Shown here piece by piece: positions 56,237-64,000 of a stretch of DNA of 64,000 nucleotides. The translations under genes were made by a program, and so were the position numbers. Origin of the DNA: Beverwykella pulmonaria. Its lineage: Eukaryota > Ascomycota > Dothideomycetes > Pleosporales > Melanommataceae. Position 1 is the stretch's first letter. Each line of letters opens with the position of its first letter. The DNA lies in NCBI GenBank assembly GCA_001599595.1, contig BCHH01000009.1:1862503-1926502 (forward strand), written 5' to 3'. Below the pieces are notes generated by a model that saw nothing but the letters and a program-made list of their open reading frames with translations, had not been told where the DNA came from and did not search any database.

Positions 56237-57754
56237 CTATGCTAACTCCTGCGGCTCCTGTTTCGCCTCCGCATGCTTTGCGTACTTCGCCGTCGGGTGG
56301 TACTCGCTCGTTGCCAACTCCGTCACGTTGCTGCCACCCAGCTCGCTGTGCGCTGCGTAGCTCTCATTATGCTGCATCGGAGGCGCCGCATACCCATATC
56401 CAGGCGGGTGCTGCTGCTGCTCATACGGGTTCCCCACGCTCTTTTCTGCGATACCTGCCTTCGCCTTCCTTCTTCGGAAAAATAGGATCGCGCCGACAAT
56501 AAGCGCAATGCTAAGTATGCCTCCAATGACCGGACCTGCTATCCACGCCTTTGAAGATTTCTTCTTAGTGGTGGTTGCGTCCGGGGCCGTGGTAGTGGAG
56601 CTCTTGGGAATCGAAGAACCCGTAAGAAGCGCGTACGTTCCTGACGTCGCGTCGCTGATCACAGACGTCGTGTTCTGCAAATAGCAGTTCTGGTATCCAG
56701 ATGTCAGACTGGAGTCGAAGGTCACGCCAATACAACCGTTGTTGCTCGTGGCACATGTATCTATGCACGCCGTCAGGTTGGACATGTGCGTAGATGTGAT
56801 GTTCGTCCCGGCGTTGACCTGCCCGCAGTGGATCTCAAACGCCTTGTTTCCGGACGCATCGTATGTCTTTTCGCTGGGACAGCTGTTGTCGATGCGGTCG
56901 AGGCTCGTGATGGTCGCCGAGTGCAGCACACCCATATCGGCGCTGGGCGTTTGCAAGGTGTTGCCGAAGCCGGTTTTGGGCCAGCAGTTCGCGAAGCCAA
57001 TTTCGAGGCCAGGGTTATAGGATACGGCTCGGCAGAGAGGGTGTTCTTTAACGCAAAACTCCAGGCACTCTTCCAGACTCGTCGCGTGGTAGAACCCGAT
57101 ATACGGGGAATCGAGACAAGCAGGATATCCAGACCAACACGTGTCGTAGTTCGAAATCACCTGCCCGCAGTGGACGGTGTATCCGATGCCCGGCGCGCTG
57201 GTGAGGGTGTGCGTGGATAAGTCCGTCTCTGGGCATTTGGTATCGAGCGGGTCCATATCGCCTTTCACAATGAGCGCTGAGTGAATCCCCGAGTCCTTGA
57301 TCATGTTGGTGGACGTCGTGTTTGAAGTGCGTAGCCAGCAGTTCTGGTCTTCGCGCCATACTACGCCGAAGCAGCCTTCGCCGCTGCCCCAGTACCGTGA
57401 GCAGCGCTCCATGCATTCCTGCATTGAGTTGACCAGGAACGGCGGCTCGGCATCGTTGCCTGGGTTCTACGCTGCGTCAGCGATGCGCTTAGAAAGAGGG
57501 TGGGGGAAGAGTTGACGCACGTTCTGGGAGCAGTAACTCGTGAAGTTGAGCCCGTTTTTGGTCGTGTAGGTAGGTGGGCAGAGTGCGTCGTCACGACGGT
57601 CGAGGCGTTCTGCGATCACTGTCGAGTATCTATCAGTATTCCATCCATATCGGAATCGTTGAGGGAAAGGAACGAGAGACTCACAAGGCGTCGCCAAAGC
57701 CGCACTCGCCCAGATCGCCGCCACCAGACCCTCCAAGCTGATTATGCCCTTCAT
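56237..57754 (-). CDS. PAN/apple-like Cys-rich membrane-anchored surface protein
   Basis: 465 aa in three exons on minus: 57754-57685, 57618-57521, 57466-56237. A signal peptide (MKGIISLEGLVAAIWASAALA) leads into an extracellular region with three related Cys-rich modules: MQECMERCSRYWGSGEGCFG..NCWL, LEECLEFCVKEHPLCRAV..NCWP and LTACIDTCATSNNGCIGV..NCYL. This ECxxxC...C..V.....NC spacing is PAN/apple-like. HCGQV occurs twice between modules. A Ser/Thr linker (SSTTTAPDATTTKKK) precedes one membrane helix (AWIAGPVIGGILSIALIVGAILFF), an RRRK stop-transfer and a ~80-aa cytosolic tail with YEQQQHPPGYGY. This is the layout of fungal wall sensors or adhesins; the ligand is unknown. Confidence 0.82.
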
Positions 57755-59155
57755 GATTCCTCGTATACTGGACCGACTCTTTACACAGACAAGCAATGCA
57801 TACAGTGGTCGCCTAACTTCTCTTCGTCCTGGGAAATGTTCAGGGAAAGGAAAGGAATGGGAAACACAAAACTCCGTAGACACGACCCGCAGTGGATCGG
57901 GATTTGAAATTCACAAAAGTCTCCGTTCGTCAAACGTTAGGTCAAGGAGGGCGCTCGCTCCACCTCATCTACTTCGAGATCAACTCCATACTGGAACAAG
58001 CGCAAGGCTCCGTACTAAGCGCAAGGCCCCCAAAATAGAGCAAGAAACCAACACCGCCCTACCGCCAAATGAGGCAGGGAAGGGCATCCTCGAGTGTGCT
58101 TTGGGGCCAACGTAGAGCAGATGAGGAAAGATTGACGCTCGAGTAAGGCCAATGACGTTGAAGTTAGGGTCAGCCTTCCGCGCCGGGCGTGTGAGCCCTG
58201 CGGTTGGCTTGCAAACCAAGAGGTTGGATGTTTGGGGCTTGTTGTTTCTTAAACCCCCCACTGGAAATAACGTAAACCGGTTCGAAATTCGCCTCTGCGT
58301 GAGTCCTCCTCTTTACTTCTCATAATGGTTCTCTCCGTCTCCTTCTTCACTTTTCTCCTGCTAGATGACTATTTTCTAGAAAATGGTTCATCATGTCCAG
58401 CACATACCAAATTTCCGGACCCACACCTCGCCAAGCTTCGAGCTTGGTCCTGCAACGCCTGGCGCCTTTCCGAATTCGCGTCCCTTGCCCAATCAAGTTA
58501 GCCCTGCTCCGCTCCGCCCTCTCTCGCTCACTGCCACACCGCAGCGCGTGCATGCTATTTTCGTCGTGATTGTCACACAATATTTATTATAATATCATAG
58601 GGAGTCGCCCAACCACATCTACACAGGCGATCAATTGCGGTCCCTCGTTCTGTGCAGTGTGGAACTGAGTGCGGCATCGGAACATCGGCAGCCCGGGATC
58701 TGACGAAACCGGGGAAGTGCTGGCATGTCAGATCTTTGGCGTCCAGCGGTCCCGGGTTTAAGGATGGGATTATGGACTTGGGATTGAGCCGTTTTATGCG
58801 AAAACCTGTCCTAAGCTTTTGTCGACTGGCTTCTGGGTGCTGGCTAGGCCTCTCTAAGGGTGTACTGCGTGAAATCATTCTGTGCCACGCGTCTTGGAAA
58901 TAGTCATCTTCAATGAGGTGCGAAGGGCGAGATTTGAATTATGATGGAAAAGGCTAGGACATGGAATTCATATTTCACGCTTTGAAGACACTGATGAGCA
59001 CAAGGTGTGATATTGGTTTACTGGCTTTTTCCCTCCCAAATCCCGCAAGTTGAAAGGCGACCTGCCAAGCTACACCATAGCAGCAAGGCGTGGTATCAGA
59101 TGCATCCGGAACGCCCGTCATGAACCTTCTATCTATCAACTGAACATTTTGCCAC
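57755..59155. other. 1.4-kb intergenic, no gene recognised
   Basis: Contains the promoter of the PAN-like gene on its left side and the NOG1 3' UTR on its right. Frames at 58.0-58.9 kb on both strands lack motifs. No RNA gene was seen. Confidence 0.5.
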
Positions 59156-61334
59156 TTAACGCCTGCTCGTCTTGCCGATACCGCGTTTGCCAATGGTCTG
59201 TTCATCTGGTTAGCTTCATGTTTGCCACGTGGTTTTTGGAGACAAGTTACCAAATGCTTCGTCAAAGCACCAGTCGTGTGCCTGTCTGCTTCACCCTGTC
59301 TGGCCATCCTGTTCATCTTCTGTTGCGACAGCTTAGCTAGCCTCTCAGTCTTGGATCGAGCTACGTCCGAAGTAACACCATCCGTTCTCCTGTTGGTGCT
59401 CTGGCTTCTGCCCCTGCTCTTCACCCTATCAATAGCGCCCTTGGGAGTATCGACTTCCATAGCATTGGGATCAGCATCGAGACCGTCGGATCTGCTTGTA
59501 AGAACGGTCCGTCCGCGACTCTGGCTCCGTGCTCTCGCGGTAGCTTTGTCGGGGTTGTAACCAAGACTCCCAAGATGAGATTCCATCTGAGAGAGCTTGA
59601 CTGCCTTAGCCGTCCTAGGTATCATAGCCCTATTCTTCAGACTCTTCCTCATCTTTGCTTCGTTTCGGATGAGTTGCCTCTTCTCCCGGATGAGTTCTGC
59701 CTTGTATCTGATCTCTGCCTCCTCTGCATCCTCTAGCTCCTCCTCGGATTCATAGAAGCCCTCAGCCTCGAGTTTTTCCTCTTCCGCCTCGAGAGTTGCA
59801 AGTTTCTCCTCGATGTCAGGGTCAATGAAGTCGTAAACATTCTTGCCATTGAAGACTTCGGGGATACGATCTTCTTTCCAGTCTGGGTTATCTAGAATGT
59901 AGTTCTCGCGCATGTTGAAGTTGTAAACGCCCGCTCCTCCATTCTCTTCCTCAATCTCACGTTGAAGCTTCGGCCGGTCTGGATCGTCCTTGTTAAACTT
60001 CATCTTGTTCTTTGCGGCGTCCGGAATGAACGTTTCGCGGACAGCACCGCCCAAGGGCTGGGCAACGTGAATCCTCCTCAACAAATCACCAAGTCTGCCA
60101 TTCGGTTCTCCTGAGCTGTTCATACCAGCCTTAAGCTTCTCAGCGTTCCGAGCAGCGAGGAGACGGTCGCAAGCGGCATTCCGCACGGCCATGACTCCTT
60201 CTGTAGTTGTGCATGAAAGCTGGAGGAGCTCGACCTCGCCAGATTTGAGCATGCCCTGGAGTTGCTCTTGTGTTTCCGGGTCTAGATCCTCTGGCTTCAT
60301 CAGATCGATCTTGTTGATGACGACGAAAACGAGCTTGTTGGTAAACAGGGGCTTGATGCTGTGAAAGAGAGCAATCTGCGCGGCAACGGAGTAGCCGCAG
60401 GACTCAGAGAGATCCATAAAGTACATGATAGATGCTCGTAAATGCGCAATGGCACAGATAGACTGGTGTTCGATCGTGTTCATCTCCTCGAGGGGGTGGT
60501 CCAAAATTCCAGGGGTATCAATCGCTTGAAATCGCAGCATTTTGTAGTCAAAGTGCCCCACAAACAAGGATTTTGTGGTGAATGCATATGGCTGGATGTC
60601 GACATCGGCTCTCGAGATGTTCTTGAGGAAACTGGACTTGCCCACGTTGGGATATCCACAGATGACCAGCGTCCTGGTGTTGGGATCGATTGAGGGTAAA
60701 CGGCCGAGATGCTGTCTGACTTGTTCCAGATACACGAGAGGGTCTTTCAGTCTCTTGCAAATTGTAGCCATTCTTCCTAAAGCCGCCCGCTTGAGCTGCT
60801 TGCATTGAAACAGACTCTGTCCATATTTAATGAGGCGCACGTAATCGCGGGATACGGCTTCGATGAGGGATTTCGCAGTATTCAACTGCCCGAGCGCAAT
60901 CCGGAAATGACTAAAATTGCCAATCAGTCTACCACCCCAATATGTAAACATTGCAACCTACTCTGCGTCGTAAAGTGTATTGAGCAAGTCGCGGTGGAAC
61001 GGGTGGATGTCTTGAAGACGAGGGAATCCCGCAATGGTGGCGGAGAGTCGTTCGGTAAAGGTTTCGGAGGTGTACTTGACTTTTCGAGTACTAAGTGAGT
61101 CTGTCAGAAAGGGTTCTTTGGACCATTTCATGTGAGTACTGACTAGAATGCTCGGATACGGCTGATCTGGAAGCCAGCTCGAATCTGTGTGGGCAGACGC
61201 CTCTGGCTGTGGAAATGTTAGCCCCGCGCACAATGCCGCGCATTCAGAGGAAGGCCATACGTTCGGGACAGAACAATGTCCAGGAACTCCTGGCTTGTAG
61301 GAACCACAGGAATTTCCTTCCACTGAGTCTTCAT
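59156..61334 (-). CDS. NOG1: Nucleolar GTP-binding protein NOG1
   Basis: 655 aa in five exons on minus: 61334-61261, 61206-61144, 61090-60962, 60910-59251, 59197-59156. The three short 5' exons give [39 protein letters not shown] and [26 protein letters not shown], the strongly conserved NOG1 N-terminal bundle. The GTPase domain has G1 GYPNVGKS (174-181), G3 DTPG (220-223) and G4 NKID (288-291). A charged C-terminal region with an acidic coiled segment follows, and the last exon adds [13 protein letters not shown], the conserved basic end. NOG1 acts in nucleolar and cytoplasmic maturation of the 60S subunit. All introns are 51-54 nt. An unspliced read-through of the last intron would replace the conserved end with unrelated sequence. 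Confidence 0.96.
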
Positions 61335-62489
61335 TTTGGCGGTGATTGAGGGGAGAGGGTGGGACGAGTGTGAAGAGGGTTGTCGCAACGACGGTGGCTA
61401 TCGATAACTTTGCAAAAAAGTTATTTCGAACTCTTGGCAGTGCACGGACCCGTATCATTAGCGAAGTGCTCCCGGCTTTCAGATGAACGTACCTCAACCC
61501 TCAACACCACACTAAATGTCATCCTCTCTTCCTTTTGAGGGCGTCCACCAATTGTGAAGTGAAATCTATTTGCTTTAGGGTCATTGTAGAGATATCAAAG
61601 TCTAGCAAGCTTCGCTATCGCCGTCTAGCCATCTCACCATGGTTCAACACACTATACAGCGTCGATCGCGGACCACAGGCTGTGTTTCCACTTGGATCAG
61701 ATACTTTTCTAGCAACATTCTACTATCTGGTTCCTCGAGAGACTTTGAAAAAGTAGTCACTTATTAAGTTATTTGGGATGTCGACAGGAACTCTTCTGGG
61801 TTTACAACTGCTCACAATCTCTCCCAAAGCACAGTGCGGCTGCACCCAGAGCTGCCTAGACAACTAGAACATGCCCATGTGAGAAATTCCAACGCTCTGT
61901 TTCTTCGCCGCAGCTTCGGGTAGGTGGTGTCTGCAAGCAGCACCATGCTTTCCAAAAGCGATATTAGGAACGTCTATCTTGGAATCTCTTTGTCTCGAGT
62001 GCAGTAATCTCCACCTCGTCACACCGTGTCATTTGAAAGCTACTATAGGACACGATTACTACAAACGGGGATCTATTAAACACTCTATAATATCTACAAG
62101 ACCCAAGAATCGTTCATTCGTGGAGGGCCGATGATATAGTCAATGGCGTTCTCAATATTGGTAATTTTTGGCATATCGTATGTCCATTACGGTATTCAAC
62201 TCTTCGACCCGACATTGGAGACCAATCGAAGATATCTACGCAACTGGCCCCGGCAGATATGTCAAACGCATCCTATTCTTTCTTGAGGATGGATCACGAA
62301 AGAATAGGATCTGGGCCCTCCCTTATTTCCTTGCGTCAGGTTTATATTCGCCCGCACACTCTGTAATCTTGTAGTATATATGTTCATAAAAATACCCTGG
62401 TTAACTTTCGCAATATCCTGGTGCACGATCAAGATATAGGATACTCGCGTTGTAGCAGGGTACAACAAGCAACACAGACACATCACCCG
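61335..62489. other. Intergenic; NOG1 promoter side
   Basis: No gene recognised on either strand. Contains the hairpin at 62270-62310. Confidence 0.5.
62270..62310. repeat. 13-bp perfect inverted repeat
   Basis: ATCCTATTCTTTC at 62270-62282 and its exact complement GAAAGAATAGGAT at 62298-62310 flank a 15-nt loop. It could form a stem-loop in RNA or a cruciform in DNA. No coding or mobile context identifies it. Confidence 0.8.
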
Positions 62490-62864
62490 CAATTTCCAAG
62501 CTTCCACAACTTCCCCAGCACGGATCAACTGTTCACATACTACCCATGGTATCTGGACCACGTTTTGCTCACCCTGTTGTAGATACTATTCATCAGCGAC
62601 TTTGCACTCTTTCTCCTCCGCAAGCTGTCCAACTTCCTGGGCATACCCTCAATTCTGAGGAACAGTTTGTTTCTTATCAAGATTCTGGCCGTGGTGCCTG
62701 CAGCGTCGTTGCTTCATTTGGGGTTCTGGTATGTGACGAGGTGGGTGGTAAATATGGTGGAGTGTGAAGCTTGGTTGAAGAGCACTTCAGATCAAGAAGA
62801 TAAGGACGAAGAGGGCGGAAAAGAAATAGGGGATGGTGTTGGTAGCAGGGCTCCTTTTGTTTAA
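62490..62864 (+). pseudogene. Membrane-protein-like fragment with internal stop
   Basis: One frame reads like a membrane protein for 125 codons apart from a TAG at 62580-62582. Before it is STDQLFTYYPWYLDHVLLTLL; after it ILFISDFALFLLRKLSNFLG, then a hydrophobic helix (FLIKILAVVPAASLLHLGFW) and an acidic tail. An upstream start was not found. Either a small intron removes the stop or this is a relic. No family is recognised. Confidence 0.35.
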
Positions 62865-63105
62865 CTTTTGTTAGTGTGAGTTTGGAGATTGCTGTGCCGG
62901 TAGCTCTCGTCTTCACGGAGACTGATGATGAGCATCGATGAGTATTTTTTATACAGTATGACGATGTGCAGTGATGTCTCGCCCCCCTGAAATCTCAATT
63001 TACTATATTGTAACGGACAATTTGATTAGGTATGCTATCTTCCGTCCCTTTATATGTGCTGGCGCCGTATAAGGTCCTTCTTCATATATACTTACGTACA
63101 GTACA

Positions 63106-64000
63106 CTATTCCAAGATCTGGAAGTGCGCGTCTACGGGGTTCTTTCCGTTGATCGTAAGCACATCCTAAGGTAGAGGACAAAGATTAGCGCAATTCTCAA
63201 AGGCAAGGCGACTCATGCTACACCCTCGTCTAGGGTAAGATCATGCGAAATACCACCGCCTGGGTTAGCAACCTAGAATGGCTTCGCGGCTGGGCATGAG
63301 CCTTGCACCCCGGATTTGACTCACTTGAGGACATGCACTCCACACCATAACCAAATCCCTCAACACCTCAAACACAACATAATCCCCGGGTTTCGTAACT
63401 GGTGGTTCAAAGCTCACGCCCCGCCTCGCGCCCTCTCCCTCCTGCGTGATAGGTATGTTCATGAATAAATTAAACGGATCCGGAACTCGTCCCCCTAGTT
63501 GAGCCTGTAGTGCTTTGACACCCTCTGCAGTCTCCCCCTCCAAACCTTCCGCCAGCGCTGCCAGCGCATCCCAACAGTTATCTGTGCAGCTCTCGTGGTA
63601 CCCCGTAACGCCCAGCTCATAGTACCGCCATCGATCACAGGCGGCGATTAGAGTGTCGTGGACGCCGGGACTTGTGTCTTCCACCAACTTAATCATGGGC
63701 GCACGTTTCTGGCTGACGAGGACGTCGCCGACCGAGGGCGTGATTTTGAGGTTTGAGGCCCGGGTGTGACACATTGACATGTACTCTGGAATTGATGCGG
63801 CCGTGTTGGATACACTCGAGTACTGGGACATGGAGGTGGAGGTTGCGTTAGGGTAAAGCGGGGCAGAGACGTCGGTAATGGAGAGGGTGGAGGTGGGCAA
63901 AGCGAAGGCAAAAGTGTCGACTACTTGGTTACCGTGCGTGTTGATTATCTTGATCTTTTGGCCCTGGCGCAAGATTGTGGCGGCACCGCGCCGGGCGGGA
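63106..64000 (-). CDS. DUF1989 (urea carboxylase-associated family) protein, 5' end outside window
   Basis: Partial: three exons on minus (64000-63325 continuing beyond the edge, 63272-63222, 63165-63106), about 262 residues seen. Exon 1 has GAATILRQGQKIKIINTHGNQVVDTFAF, ASIPEYMSMCHTRASNLKI, CDRWRYYELGVTGYHESC and WSACPQ, all DUF1989 (PF09347) blocks. A 17-codon exon supplies VANPGGGISHDLTLDEG and the last gives DVLTINGKNPVDAHFQILE. The second donor (GGT/GTAGCA) is weak, but the frame and product support it. Bacterial relatives sit with urea carboxylase and guanidine degradation genes; the fungal role is unclear. The start codon lies outside the window. Confidence 0.88.

Noticed and set aside
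1..64000. tRNA, rRNA or CRISPR-type loci
   Set aside because: I looked for T-arm-like GGTTCGAATCC strings, rRNA-like conserved blocks and regularly spaced repeats and found none convincing; a covariance-model scan would be needed to exclude single tRNAs.

Overview
This window is nuclear DNA from a filamentous ascomycete fungus (Pezizomycotina). Evidence: short introns, mostly 45-75 nt, with GTAAGT/GTATGT/GTGAGT-type donors and CTAAC/CTGAC branch motifs; eukaryotic housekeeping genes on both strands; and fungus-specific families (Zn2Cys6/Fungal_trans_2 regulator, GPR1/FUN34/YaaH transporter, LaeA-like methyltransferase, CE16 esterase, AIM41, ARV1). The class cannot be fixed from sequence reading alone. 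All exon boundaries here were worked out by hand from splice motifs and reading frame and are predictions.

Layout. 0-5 kb: an accessory-looking edge with a degraded membrane-protein-like frame, an intact Zn2Cys6 regulator (+), a decayed short-chain dehydrogenase (-) and a hypothetical frame. 5.2-18.7 kb: dense housekeeping block with TMEM97/EXPERA protein (+), NUP170 nucleoporin (-), AIM41 (+), a DUF8035-like Arg-rich protein (+), ARV1 (+), and a four-exon VMA9 gene (-) made of exons too short to show up as open frames. 18.7-32.6 kb: gene-poor, holding an unusual poly-proline gene (+), a CoA-binding-domain protein (-) and a five-exon LaeA-like methyltransferase (+) standing alone. 32.6-40.7 kb: CE16 esterase (+), ORC4 (-), MFS monocarboxylate-type transporter (+), and a secreted Gly/Pro-rich protein (+). 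40.7-47 kb: gene-poor with a dense CACGTG cluster and a six-exon acetate-transporter-type gene (-). 47-64 kb: NUDIX hydrolase, NZF zinc-finger protein, GH47 mannosidase and URA5 (all -), TIM23 (+), a PAN/apple-like receptor-type membrane protein (-), NOG1 (-), and the 3' part of a DUF1989 gene (-) running off the right edge.

How the genes relate. Most are unrelated single-copy cell-biology genes: nuclear pore, replication origin, ribosome biogenesis, mitochondrial import, pyrimidine synthesis, V-ATPase, sterol/lipid homeostasis and N-glycan trimming. Several pairs are divergent and share short promoters (NUP170/AIM41, ORC4/MFS, URA5/TIM23). I see no complete biosynthetic cluster, CRISPR, rRNA or intact transposon. 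The most unusual structure is the gene at 21.2-22.8 kb, where one run of 45 consecutive prolines is assembled from four exons across three phase-0 introns, two of the exons coding for nothing but proline.
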